This document shows positions 1-7,474 of a DNA stretch of 18,443 nt, piece by piece. The stretch covers positions 1 to 18,443 of the forward strand of contig CALKBB010000114.1 of the NCBI GenBank assembly GCA_937989795.1. Direction: 5' to 3'. Source of the DNA: an uncultured Collinsella sp. (GTDB taxonomy: Bacteria; Actinomycetota; Coriobacteriia; Coriobacteriales; Coriobacteriaceae). Numbering within the stretch: position 1 is the stretch's first letter; each line of letters opens with the position of its first letter. The position numbers and the translations under genes are program-made. The notes beneath the pieces were generated by a model, which was not told the origin of the DNA, did not search any database, and saw only the letters and a program-made list of their open reading frames with translations.

Positions 1-103
1 TCTGCAACGGATAATCGAGCTTCGTCCATGCGCTGGCATCGGTCAAATCGACGCCCCGCCCCGCCCCATCCACCTGCCGCCACCTGCTATCCGCCGATTT
101 CCG

Positions 104-133
104 TTGCGCTGTTGTATTCCCATGCCATATCCT
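104..133 (+). promoter_or_regulatory. Candidate promoter for the flavoenzyme gene
   Basis: A TTGCGC box at 104-109 is followed 18 bases later by TATCCT at 128-133, in a locally less GC-rich patch about 50 bases before the start codon. Each box departs from the sigma-70-type consensus at two positions, so this is a weak, position-based call. Confidence 0.25.
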
Positions 134-172
134 CTAGACAACTACGCGGCATCATCGCCGCCGCGCCTACAA

Positions 173-179
173 GAGAGGA
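173..179 (+). promoter_or_regulatory. Ribosome binding site that decides the start
   Basis: GAGAGGA ends one base before the ATG at 180, too close to serve that codon, but lies 6 bases before the in-frame ATG at 186. Translation therefore most likely starts at 186, making the product two residues shorter than the longest open frame. Confidence 0.7.
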
Positions 180-185
180 ATGTCC

Positions 186-2216
186 ATGACCGCACCTGCA
201 TCCAAGCTGCTCCAGCCCATTACGGTTGGCCCCCTTGAGCTCAAGAACCGCATTATGTTTCCGCCGCTGACCACCGGCTACGAGGAGCGCGACGGCTCCA
301 TCGGCGAGCGCAGCCTGGCTTTTTACGAGCGCCTGGCCCGTGGCGGCGTGAGCTACATCGTCATCGGCGACGTCGCTCCCGTCATGACCGCGAGCCCCAC
401 GCCCAAGCTGGCAACCGACGCCCAGATCCCCACGTTTAAGGCGCTGGCCGACGCCGTCCACAAGCACGGTGCCAAGGTTGCGCTGCAGCTATTCCACCCC
501 GAGTACGACGTGCCCGGTGTCGGTCGCATGGTCATGGGCTCCATGGCCGCTGCCAAGGCCGCGCAGGAGGCCAAGGCCGCCGGCGACGAGGAGACCTTTG
601 CCGCCAAGATGGCCGAGTCCAACGAGATCCGCAAGCAGGCATACGCCAAGCTGCACCACGACATGCAGCATTTTGTGAACGAGGCGAGCGTGGAGCAGCT
701 CACCCAAATCAAGGAGGCCATCGCCGCCTCGGCCGCTCGCGCACAGCAGGCCGGCATCGACGCCATCGAGGTCCACGGCGACCGTTTGGTGGGTTCGCTG
801 TGCTCGGCCATCCTCAACCAGCGCACCGACGAGTACGGTGGTTCGTTCGAGAACCGCGTTCGCTACGCGCTGGAGGTCGTCGCCGCCATTAAGGAGGCCG
901 CGCCGCAGCTGATGGTGGAGTACAAGCTCCCCGTGATCATGGAGAACCCCGACGGCACGCCGCGCGGCAAGGGCGGCCTGCAGCCCGACGAGGCCTGCGA
1001 GTTTGCCAAGCTGCTCGAGGGCGCTGGCATCGATATGATTCAGGTTGCACAGGCCAACCACACCGGCAACATGGGCGACACCATTCCGCCCATGGGTGCC
1101 ATGCCCTACAACTGGACGCTGCCGGTGGCCGAGCGTGTCAAGGCCCTGGTCTCCGTGCCGGTGGCAACCGTTGGCCGTGTTGTCTCGGTCGAGGCCGGCG
1201 AGAAGATTCTGGAAGACGGCGCCGCCGACATCATCGCCTACGGCCGCTCGCTCATGTGCGACCCCGACATTGCGCTGAAGGCCGCCACGGGTGAGCCCAT
1301 CCGCGAGTGCCTCAACTGCAACAAGGGCTGCGTCGACGCGATTCAAAACCGCAAGTACATCTCGTGCGTGCTCAACGCCGAGAACGGTGACGAGGCTACC
1401 ATCGCCATTAAGCCGGGCGAGGGCGACAAGAAGATCGCCGTGGTGGGCGGCGGCATTGCCGGCCTGGAGGCCGCGCGCGTGGCGGCCAAGCGCGGCTACG
1501 ACGTGACCGTCTACGAGGCGAGCGATCATCTGGGCGGCCAGATTGTGCTGGCGGCTGCGCCCCCGCGCAAGGACGAGATCATGCGCTCGGTCGAGTACTA
1601 CGAGAAGATTCTGCCCGGCCTGGGTGTGAAGGTTGAGCTCAACCACGTCGCTACCGCTGAGGACCTCAACGTCGCCGATGCCGCGATTGTGGCCGTGGGC
1701 GCGCACGACGTGGTCATCCCCGTTCCGGGTGCCGATTCTGAGAAGGTCGTCTCGAGCTGGGACGTGCTGGCCGGCAAGGTGGAGCTTACGGGCCGCGTCG
1801 CCGTCATTGGCGGCGGCCTGGTGGGCACCGAGACTGCCGAGTATCTGCTGCAGCACGGCTGCGAGGTGGCGATCGTGGAGATGCTCGACAAGATTGCCGC
1901 GGGCGAGTCCGAGACCATTCTGCCGCTGATTATGAGCGACTTTGCAGAGCACAACGTGGAGCAGCATGTTAAGACCCGCCTGACCACCATTACCGACGAG
2001 GGCGTGGAGGCTATTCGCACCACCGAGGACGGCGCCGAGGAGCCGGTGAAGATCGCCTGCGATTACGTGGTGATGGCCGTGGGCTCCAAGGCCAATGCGT
2101 TTGACCTGGACGGCGTGACGGTGCCCGTGACCTGCGTGGGCGACTGCTCGGGCGAGCGCACCGCCGACATCGCGAGCGCCATTCGCACGGCGTATCACGC
2201 GGCCAACGAGCTGTAG
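186..2216 (+). CDS. NADH:flavin oxidoreductase / 2,4-dienoyl-CoA reductase-like iron-sulfur flavoenzyme
   Basis: This 676-residue cytoplasmic enzyme has the architecture of the 2,4-dienoyl-CoA reductase / enoate reductase / BaiCD-BaiH group, which reduce activated C=C bonds. Residues about 6-370 form the Old Yellow Enzyme FMN barrel, with NRIMFPPL near the start and the NQRTDEYGGSFENR signature around 209. Cysteines 375, 378, 382 and 394 (C-x2-C-x3-C-x11-C) are the expected 4Fe-4S ligands. Two dinucleotide-binding motifs follow: GGGIAG at 421-426 (FAD) and GGGLVG at 542-547 (NAD(P)H). The usual His-Gly-Ala-His stretch of the barrel reads His-Gly-Asp-Arg (197-200), and residues about 110-180 are Ala-rich and helical rather than the common loop, so the substrate is probably not a standard one. 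It stands alone, with its own terminator downstream. The family is secure; the substrate is unknown. Confidence 0.93.
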   Translation: MTAPASKLLQPITVGPLELKNRIMFPPLTTGYEERDGSIGERSLAFYERLARGGVSYIVIGDVAPVMTASPTPKLATDAQIPTFKALADAVHKHGAKVALQLFHPEYDVPGVGRMVMGSMAAAKAAQEAKAAGDEETFAAKMAESNEIRKQAYAKLHHDMQHFVNEASVEQLTQIKEAIAASAARAQQAGIDAIEVHGDRLVGSLCSAILNQRTDEYGGSFENRVRYALEVVAAIKEAAPQLMVEYKLPVIMENPDGTPRGKGGLQPDEACEFAKLLEGAGIDMIQVAQANHTGNMGDTIPPMGAMPYNWTLPVAERVKALVSVPVATVGRVVSVEAGEKILEDGAADIIAYGRSLMCDPDIALKAATGEPIRECLNCNKGCVDAIQNRKYISCVLNAENGDEATIAIKPGEGDKKIAVVGGGIAGLEAARVAAKRGYDVTVYEASDHLGGQIVLAAAPPRKDEIMRSVEYYEKILPGLGVKVELNHVATAEDLNVADAAIVAVGAHDVVIPVPGADSEKVVSSWDVLAGKVELTGRVAVIGGGLVGTETAEYLLQHGCEVAIVEMLDKIAAGESETILPLIMSDFAEHNVEQHVKTRLTTITDEGVEAIRTTEDGAEEPVKIACDYVVMAVGSKANAFDLDGVTVPVTCVGDCSGERTADIASAIRTAYHAANEL

Positions 2217-2290
2217 TTGACATCGCGGCCAGGCGGGGCGGTAGCACGGATCCGCCTCGCCCCGCTGCGTCCCGTCGGGTGTCAACCGGT

Positions 2291-2331
2291 GCGGGGCCTG
2301 CAAGCGCAGCAGGTCCCGCCCTTTTTGTTTT
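2291..2331 (+). terminator. Rho-independent terminator of the flavoenzyme gene
   Basis: An 11-bp stem (2291-2301 with 2309-2319, containing one G-T pair) with a 7-base loop is followed by a T-rich run CTTTTTGTTTT, starting 75 bases after the stop codon. Confidence 0.85.
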
Positions 2332-2332
2332 G

Positions 2333-2655
2333 CTCTGGTGGATGGCAATGTGCGGTAATCATGAGGAGTGAGGACGTCTGCTGCCTTGCAGACCACTCAA
2401 AATTATTGGGAGAGAGGCTAATAATTATATCCTCTATACCAAAGGGCATAAAGAGATGCCAATTTTGCTGACAAGCGAATGACGATTAGCTGCGAGTCAG
2501 TTACCAGCGTAAATAATCGATAAAGAAATGTCGTAAATTGGTGTCAAATGCCCAGATAACGCCGTGTCTATTTTAATTAACTGTTTTGAGCAAACAGCAA
2601 AATGCTACTATCTAACTTGCACGTAAGAAAACAGGTAAACATTTAGGGCTAAGAA
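2333..2655. other. AT-rich intergenic spacer with inverted repeats
   Basis: This spacer is much richer in A+T than any flanking gene, especially 2400-2640. It holds a bulged hairpin at 2366-2398 (GTCTGC/GCAGAC core with a GAGTG/CACTC outer stem and a 5-base bulge) and a perfect 6-bp inverted repeat CTGTTT-5-AAACAG at 2581-2597. No convincing gene was found. The base composition suggests either an extended regulatory region or acquired DNA ahead of the small helix-turn-helix gene. Confidence 0.5.
2581..2611 (+). promoter_or_regulatory. Candidate promoter and overlapping operator-like inverted repeat
   Basis: TTTTGA (2584-2589) and TACTAT (2606-2611), 16 bases apart, could be -35 and -10 boxes for the downstream helix-turn-helix gene. 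The inverted repeat CTGTTT-N5-AAACAG (2581-2597) overlaps the -35 box, where a repressor, possibly the gene's own product, could act. The boxes are weak matches. Confidence 0.3.
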
Positions 2656-3060
2656 GTGGCAGGTATGTCGGAAGCAACTAGGACTCGCACGCATGCGTCC
2701 GAGGTTAGGCAGCGCGCCGTCGAGATCCTCCAAGAGGGGGTCGGTCACCGCGCCCTCGCCGCAAAGCTTGGCATTCTCCAGGCCACGGCTCGTCAGTGGG
2801 CCCGCGCGTATGCCGTAGGCGGTGCCGACGCCGTTCTCAACGCCGGTTCGCATCATCACACCTATTCGTACGACGTAAAGCTCGCCGTGGTTAAGGACCG
2901 TCTGGAAAACGGCCTGACGGTTCGCGAGGCCATGATCAAGCATGGGATTCCCAGCGAGTCTTCGGTCAAGGCCTGGTGCCGCCAGTATCGCGAGAGCGGT
3001 GAGTCCGCACTGGTCGATAAGCCGCGCGGTCGCAAGCCGCGCGTTAAAAAGGCGGAATAG
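2656..3060 (+). CDS. Double helix-turn-helix protein, IS3 OrfA-like
   Basis: This small basic protein of about 134 residues contains two helix-turn-helix units. One lies at roughly 15-60 (RQRAVEILQEG ... LAAKLGI ... ARQWARAY), the other at roughly 72-118 (VKLAVVKDRLENGLTVREA ... SSVKAWCRQY), followed by a Lys/Arg-rich tail. This tandem arrangement is typical of OrfA of IS3/IS150-type transposases, but no OrfB integrase with a DDE core follows, no slippery frameshift site is seen, and a terminator comes straight after the stop. It is therefore either a solo remnant or a DNA-binding protein put to regulatory use. The start is uncertain: GTG at 2656 has AGGG 7 bases upstream, while ATG at 2665 has a weaker purine run in front. 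The upstream spacer is unusually AT-rich. Confidence 0.75.
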   Translation: MAGMSEATRTRTHASEVRQRAVEILQEGVGHRALAAKLGILQATARQWARAYAVGGADAVLNAGSHHHTYSYDVKLAVVKDRLENGLTVREAMIKHGIPSESSVKAWCRQYRESGESALVDKPRGRKPRVKKAE

Positions 3061-3072
3061 CGAACGGGATGG

Positions 3073-3095
3073 TGCGCCCACAGGGGCGCATTTTT
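3073..3095 (+). terminator. Rho-independent terminator after the helix-turn-helix gene
   Basis: A perfect 7-bp stem TGCGCCC/GGGCGCA with loop ACAG is followed directly by TTTTT, 12 bases after the stop codon. Confidence 0.9.
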
Positions 3096-3183
3096 CTTGC
3101 CGCCCCTCTACTCCAAAGCGGACGTACCCTTACCCCGTACGCCTAAAACTCCCCAGTTGACCGAAAACCCGCCGCCGCCACTC

Positions 3184-3213
3184 CTCAATTGAGCTATAAC
3201 GTTAAACAATTGC
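3184..3213 (+). promoter_or_regulatory. Candidate control region of the ech operon
   Basis: Between the upstream terminator and echA sits a perfect 10-bp palindrome CTCAATTGAG (3184-3193), immediately followed by TATAAC (3195-3200), a good -10 match, and a second CAATTG at 3208-3213. No matching -35 box is seen at normal spacing, so the promoter may be activator-dependent or misplaced here. TTGACC at 3157-3162 is too far away for this -10. Confidence 0.35.
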
Positions 3214-3240
3214 AGCGTTTTTGCATGGGGGAGTGATGGT

Positions 3241-6123
3241 ATGACGCTACTGTATTTCCTTACCCTGTTTCCGCTGGTACCGGCGCTGGGCATGCTGCTC
3301 GCGCGCAGTGACCGCGCCCGCGATGCGGTGGGGCTCATAGGTTCCGGCATTATTATGGCGGTGACAGTTGTAGTCGCCGTCATGTTTTTTGGTACGGGTC
3401 CGCAGAGCTTTGAGGTTGCCCCCGGCACCTCGCATGTGCTCTCGATCACCAGCTCCGTCATCGACGTAATTCTGTGCGCCGTCATCCTGTACAACGCGTT
3501 CAAATATAGGAACGTGCTCACCACGGTGCTCGGCATAGTCCAGCTGGTGGGCTCGCTCGCCTTTGCAGCCATGACGCTGCCCGCGGCCGAAGCCGTCACC
3601 GCAACGCCGCTCTACCTGGACTATATGAGCGTGATCATGGTCCTCGCCGTCGGCATTGTCGGCAGCCTTATCTGCGTGTATGCCCTGGGCTACATGAAGG
3701 ACTTCCAGGCCCACGACGAGCACGAGGCCGCGCTGCGCGGGCAGACCGCGCCCGACCGACGCCCGCAGTTCCTGGCGCTTATGTTCCTGTTCCTCTCGGC
3801 TATGTTCGTCATCGTGACGAGCGACAACCTTGAGTGGCTGTTCTGCGGCTGGGAAATCACCACCGTGTGCTCGTTCCTTATGATTGGCTATACGCGCACG
3901 CCCGAGGCCATCAAGAACGCCTTCACCCAGATCATCCTCAACATGCTGGGCGGTATCGCGTTTTTGGCCGGCCTCATGTACCTGCACGTTAACGGTATGC
4001 CGCTGACCATTTCGGGTGTGATCGAGCTTTCCGGCGCCGGAACCGCGCAATCCGCGCTGCTGGTGATGCCGGTCATTCTGCTGTCGCTCGCCGCACTCAC
4101 CAAGGCCGCACAGATGCCGTTCCACACTTGGCTGCTGGGTGCCATGGTTGCCCCCACGCCCACGAGCGCCCTGCTGCACTCGTCAACCATGGTCAAAGCC
4201 GGCGTGTTCCTGATGGTCAAGCTCAGCCCGCTCTATGCCATCTATCCCGTGACTGGCTTTATGGTCACGAGCGTGGGCGCCATCACGTTTTTGCTCGCCG
4301 CCCTCATGGCCATCTCGCAGAGCAACGCCAAACGCGTGCTCGCGTACTCCACCATTTCCAACTTGGGCCTCATCAGTGCCTGTTTGGGTGTCGGCGCGCC
4401 CGAGGCCGTATGGGCGGCCATCTTCCTGATCCTGTTCCACACGGTGGCCAAGTCGCTGCTGTTCCTGTGCGTGGGCACGGCCGAGCATCATATCGGCAGC
4501 CGCAATATCGAGGACATGGACGGTATGTTCAGCCGCATGCCGCACCTGACGCGCCTGATGATGCTGGGCATCATGGGCATGTTCGTGGCGCCGTTTGGCA
4601 TGCTCGTGTCCAAGTGGGGCGCCCTGGTGGCGTTTGCCCAGACCGGAAACGTGCTCATGATCATGGTGCTGGCCTTTGGCTCGGCCGCGACGTTTTACTT
4701 CTGGGGCAAGTGGCTTGCCAAGCTTTCGGGCGTCGACCCCACGGCTCAAAACGTTGAGGTCAATGTCCATAAGACCGAATGGATGGCGCTCAACACCATC
4801 GCCGCGCTGCTGATTCTGTGCTGCGTGGCGTTCCCGGTTATCTCGAGCGGTCTGGTGTCGCCTTACTTGGCCATGGTGTTTGGCCGCGTGCCGTACGTTA
4901 TTGGCAAGGACGCCATGTATCTGATGGTGGTTATCGTGGCGTTTATCGCCGTGGTGCTGCTGACGTCATTCCGCGTGAGCAACAAACCGCACGTAAACGT
5001 ATATCTTTCGGGTGTGGGAACCGACAATTACCGCCATTTCCGCGGCTCGATGGGACATGAGGTGAAGGCCGAAAAGCGCAATTGGTACTCGGAGGACGCT
5101 CTTGGCGAGAAGCGTATTGGCCCCGTGGGTAGCGTCGTGTGCTGCAGCATTATCTTGTTTGCGCTGCTGTGTTGCGCGTGGATTGGGCCCGAGCGACTTG
5201 CCATGAGTGCACCCTCGGTGCTGCGCGGTAAGTATTTTGAAGGTTCGGGTGTCGTGGGCATCTTTATTGGCACCGTGGCGTTTGCCCTGCTGGCGCCGCT
5301 TGTGGGCGGCCTGATCGACGGCGTTGACCGTAAGCTTTCGGCTCGCATGCAGGGCCGTGTGGGCCCGCGCCTGCTGCAACCGTTCTACGACGTTGCCAAG
5401 CTGCTGCGCAAGGCCCCTGCCAGCGTAAACACCATGGACGATACCTACATGGCGTGCGCGCTCATCTTTACCGTCGTGGGCGGCGGCATCTTTGTGTCGG
5501 GCTCCAACACGCTGCTGTGCGCTTTTATGGTGACGCTCGCCGCGATCTTTGTGGTGCTGGCGTCCGCCTCGACGCAAAGCCCGTTTGCCCAGGTCGGTGC
5601 CGACCGCGAGCTGCTGCAGGTCATGAGTTACGAGCCCGCCGTTCTGCTGATGAGCGTGGGCCTGTACCTTGCCACCGACAGCTTCGATTCCATCGCCGTG
5701 ACGGGGCAGTCGGCTCCCATCATCGTGTACAGCGCGCCCATTTTCCTCGCGCTGCTCGCGGTACTTACCATCAAGCTGCGCAAGTCGCCGTTCGATCTTT
5801 CGTACTCGCATCACGCGCATCAGGAGATCGTTCAGGGCGTCGCCACCGAGATGAGCGGCGGCACGCTGGCCAAGATGACCCTTATGCACTGGTGCGAGAC
5901 CGTGCTGTTTTTGATGTGGGTGGGCATGTTCTTTGTTTGGGGCAACCCGGTGAGCTGGGTGGTAGCCCTGGTCGTGATGGCCGCGACGTACTTTGTCGAG
6001 GTGCTTATCGACAACACCTTCGCACGCAGTACCTGGCGCAGCTGCTTTAAGCTCGGATGGGGCGTGGCGCTGGTGTTTGGCCTGCTCAACCTTATGCCCA
6101 TCCTCGTCGACGTGTTTATTTAG
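3241..6123 (+). CDS. Fused EchA-EchB membrane subunit of Ech-type [NiFe] hydrogenase
   Basis: This 960-residue polytopic membrane protein joins two subunits that are normally separate. Residues about 1-590 are an EchA/HyfB/NuoL-type ion-translocating subunit. It has the transmembrane Glu205 (in CGWEITT), Lys288 (in LTKAAQMPFHTW) and the PTPTSALLHSSTMVKAG helix, which match the proton-channel residues of NuoL-like proteins. A hydrophilic linker (about 590-640) leads into an EchB/HycD/NuoH-type subunit (about 650-960), recognised by RMQGRVGPRLLQP from Arg702, GADRELLQ, and SHHAHQEIVQGVATEMSG near 857-872. The reading frame is continuous across the junction with no stop or internal ribosome binding site seen. 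It is the first gene of the operon; ATG 3241 is preceded by GGGGGAG. It should carry ion pumping and anchor the soluble arm EchC-F to the membrane. Confidence 0.92.
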   Translation: MTLLYFLTLFPLVPALGMLLARSDRARDAVGLIGSGIIMAVTVVVAVMFFGTGPQSFEVAPGTSHVLSITSSVIDVILCAVILYNAFKYRNVLTTVLGIVQLVGSLAFAAMTLPAAEAVTATPLYLDYMSVIMVLAVGIVGSLICVYALGYMKDFQAHDEHEAALRGQTAPDRRPQFLALMFLFLSAMFVIVTSDNLEWLFCGWEITTVCSFLMIGYTRTPEAIKNAFTQIILNMLGGIAFLAGLMYLHVNGMPLTISGVIELSGAGTAQSALLVMPVILLSLAALTKAAQMPFHTWLLGAMVAPTPTSALLHSSTMVKAGVFLMVKLSPLYAIYPVTGFMVTSVGAITFLLAALMAISQSNAKRVLAYSTISNLGLISACLGVGAPEAVWAAIFLILFHTVAKSLLFLCVGTAEHHIGSRNIEDMDGMFSRMPHLTRLMMLGIMGMFVAPFGMLVSKWGALVAFAQTGNVLMIMVLAFGSAATFYFWGKWLAKLSGVDPTAQNVEVNVHKTEWMALNTIAALLILCCVAFPVISSGLVSPYLAMVFGRVPYVIGKDAMYLMVVIVAFIAVVLLTSFRVSNKPHVNVYLSGVGTDNYRHFRGSMGHEVKAEKRNWYSEDALGEKRIGPVGSVVCCSIILFALLCCAWIGPERLAMSAPSVLRGKYFEGSGVVGIFIGTVAFALLAPLVGGLIDGVDRKLSARMQGRVGPRLLQPFYDVAKLLRKAPASVNTMDDTYMACALIFTVVGGGIFVSGSNTLLCAFMVTLAAIFVVLASASTQSPFAQVGADRELLQVMSYEPAVLLMSVGLYLATDSFDSIAVTGQSAPIIVYSAPIFLALLAVLTIKLRKSPFDLSYSHHAHQEIVQGVATEMSGGTLAKMTLMHWCETVLFLMWVGMFFVWGNPVSWVVALVVMAATYFVEVLIDNTFARSTWRSCFKLGWGVALVFGLLNLMPILVDVFI

Positions 6124-6135
6124 GAGGCGGCATCC

Positions 6136-6753
6136 ATGGATCATAAAATGTCGCGCTCGCCGTGGGTTATTCATTACGACGGCTCGAGCTGCAACGGATG
6201 CGATATCGAGGTGCTGGCCTCGCTCACGCCGCTGTTCGATGCGGAGCGCTTTGGCGTGGTCAACACCGGCAACCCCAAGCATGCGGACATCTTTTTGGTG
6301 ACGGGGTCGGTCAATGCCCAGAACCTGCCCGTCGTGCGCCAGATCTACAACCAGATGCTCGAGCCCAAGTGCGTGGTGGCGTGCGGCATCTGCGCGTGCT
6401 CGGGCGGCGTATTCCGCGATGCCTACAACGTGATCGGAGGCGTGGACCGCGCGATTCCCGTGGACGTATACGCGCCCGGGTGCGCCATTCGTCCCGAGAC
6501 GGTGATTGATGCCATCGTGGAGGCGTGCGGCATCCTGGATCAGAAGGAGGCCGTGATGCGTGCTGGCGGTGACCCGCTTACCGTGGGCGGTGCTGCTACC
6601 TGGGATGGCGGCGTTGAGCTGGGCGAGGACGGATTTGTGGCTGCGGGGGCCGGGGCTGACGGTGCCGGTGACGCGCCTGCCGGGAAGCCCGCCGCGCCCG
6701 TCGCTGGCGACGCACCTGCTGGGACGCCCGTCGCTGCAAAGGAGGCCGAGTAA
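6136..6753 (+). CDS. Ech hydrogenase small subunit EchC (NuoB-like)
   Basis: This 205-residue subunit carries the proximal 4Fe-4S cluster that hands electrons to the NiFe site. Probable ligands are Cys19 and Cys22 (SSCNGCD), Cys86 (in ACGICACSGG) and Cys116 (in APGCAIRPE), the NuoB/EchC pattern. Extra cysteines at 79, 83 and 88 surround the third ligand. The conserved domain ends near residue 145. The remaining 60 or so residues form a Gly/Ala/Pro-rich tail that includes GDAPAG twice, not expected in EchC. AGGAGG lies 8 bases before ATG 6136, and the gene starts 12 bases after the fused membrane subunit. Its stop overlaps the next start by one base (TAATG), so translation is probably coupled. 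Confidence 0.93.
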   Translation: MDHKMSRSPWVIHYDGSSCNGCDIEVLASLTPLFDAERFGVVNTGNPKHADIFLVTGSVNAQNLPVVRQIYNQMLEPKCVVACGICACSGGVFRDAYNVIGGVDRAIPVDVYAPGCAIRPETVIDAIVEACGILDQKEAVMRAGGDPLTVGGAATWDGGVELGEDGFVAAGAGADGAGDAPAGKPAAPVAGDAPAGTPVAAKEAE

Positions 6754-7469
6754 TGCAAAAGGCAATCTATACCACCGTCGGGATCGACGAGCTCCTGCCG
6801 CATGTCCAGGCGCTCAAGGGCGTCGGCGCGCGCTTTGTGCAAATGCACGCCGAGCGCAACGTCGACGACGGCTCGTATCGCCTGGTCTATACGTTTATCA
6901 ACGTTCGTGCTGCACAGGAGCAGATCGCTCAGGATGGTAGCTATGCGATCGAGAACCTGGTGGTCGAGGGCATCGACCATTACCAGGAGATTCCGTCCAT
7001 CAGCTCGTACTATCCGGCGGTGTTCCCGTTTGAGAACGAGGCACACGATCTGTTTGGGCTTGCCATCACCGACATGCAGATCGACTTTAAGGGCTTTTTC
7101 TACCAGGTCTCAACGGCCGAGCCCATGAGCGTTATCACGCCCGAGGTGAAGGCCGCGCGCGAGAAGGCCATGAAGGTCCGTGCCGCCGCAGAGGCCAAGG
7201 CGCGCAAGGCTGCGGCCGAGAAGGCCGCTGCCGCTGCTGCTGCGGGGGAGGGCGCCGCGGGTGCCGGCGATGCTGCGAACGCTGTTGCCGCCCAGCCCGC
7301 TGCGGCTACCGGCTCCGATGCTCAGCATGACGATGCCGCTGCCAAGGCCGCGCTCAAGGCTGCCGAGATGGAGGCAAAGCTCGCCGCCATGGATCCCGAG
7401 AAAGCGGCCAAGGTCCGCGCGGCGCTTGCTGCCAAGGCCGCCCGCGACAAGCAGAAAAAGGAGGCGTAA
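6753..7469 (+). CDS. Ech hydrogenase subunit EchD (NuoC-like) with Ala/Lys-rich tail
   Basis: Residues 1 to about 125 match the short NuoC/30-kDa-type subunit that pairs with the hydrogenase large subunit, with YYPAVFPFENEAHDLFGLAI as the recognisable segment. From about 130 to 238 the protein is an Ala/Lys/Glu-rich, charged and probably helical tail, interrupted by a Gly/Ala/Asp stretch, nearly doubling the expected size. AAAGGAGG sits 7 bases before the ATG, which overlaps the echC stop by one base. Having NuoC-like and NuoD-like proteins as separate genes distinguishes this operon from the Hyc/Hyf type, where they are fused. The function of the tail is unknown; similar low-complexity material ends EchC next door. 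Confidence 0.88.
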   Translation: MQKAIYTTVGIDELLPHVQALKGVGARFVQMHAERNVDDGSYRLVYTFINVRAAQEQIAQDGSYAIENLVVEGIDHYQEIPSISSYYPAVFPFENEAHDLFGLAITDMQIDFKGFFYQVSTAEPMSVITPEVKAAREKAMKVRAAAEAKARKAAAEKAAAAAAAGEGAAGAGDAANAVAAQPAAATGSDAQHDDAAAKAALKAAEMEAKLAAMDPEKAAKVRAALAAKAARDKQKKEA

Positions 7470-7474
7470 GGTCA

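Larger units (their letters stand above)
1..185. other. Upstream intergenic region, possible divergent gene start
   Basis: No convincing complete gene lies here. On the minus strand a frame stays open to the window edge from a GTG at 73-71, reading V-D-G-A-G-R-G-V-D-L-T-D-A-S-A-W-T-K and ending L-D-Y-P-L-Q. That composition is protein-like, so this could be the first 24 codons of a divergently transcribed gene. An alternative in another frame is an ATG at 30-28. No clear ribosome binding site decides between them, and the stretch is too short to identify. The C-rich patch at 52-67 and the remainder show nothing else recognisable apart from the candidate promoter listed separately. Confidence 0.25.

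Noticed and set aside
489..2396. 635-codon minus-strand open frame opposite the flavoenzyme
   Set aside because: The translation is His/Arg/Gly/Leu-rich shadow sequence, while the plus strand has clear cofactor-binding motifs.
2217..2471. 84-codon plus-strand frame right after the flavoenzyme
   Set aside because: It runs through the terminator hairpin, begins with TTG directly at the preceding stop, and has no ribosome binding site or protein-like composition.
2656..3060. Complete IS3-family insertion sequence
   Set aside because: No OrfB/DDE integrase, no frameshift site and no recognisable terminal inverted repeats around the gene.
4966..6765. 599-codon minus-strand open frame opposite the ech genes
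   Set aside because: It crosses two well-supported plus-strand genes and has shadow-type composition.
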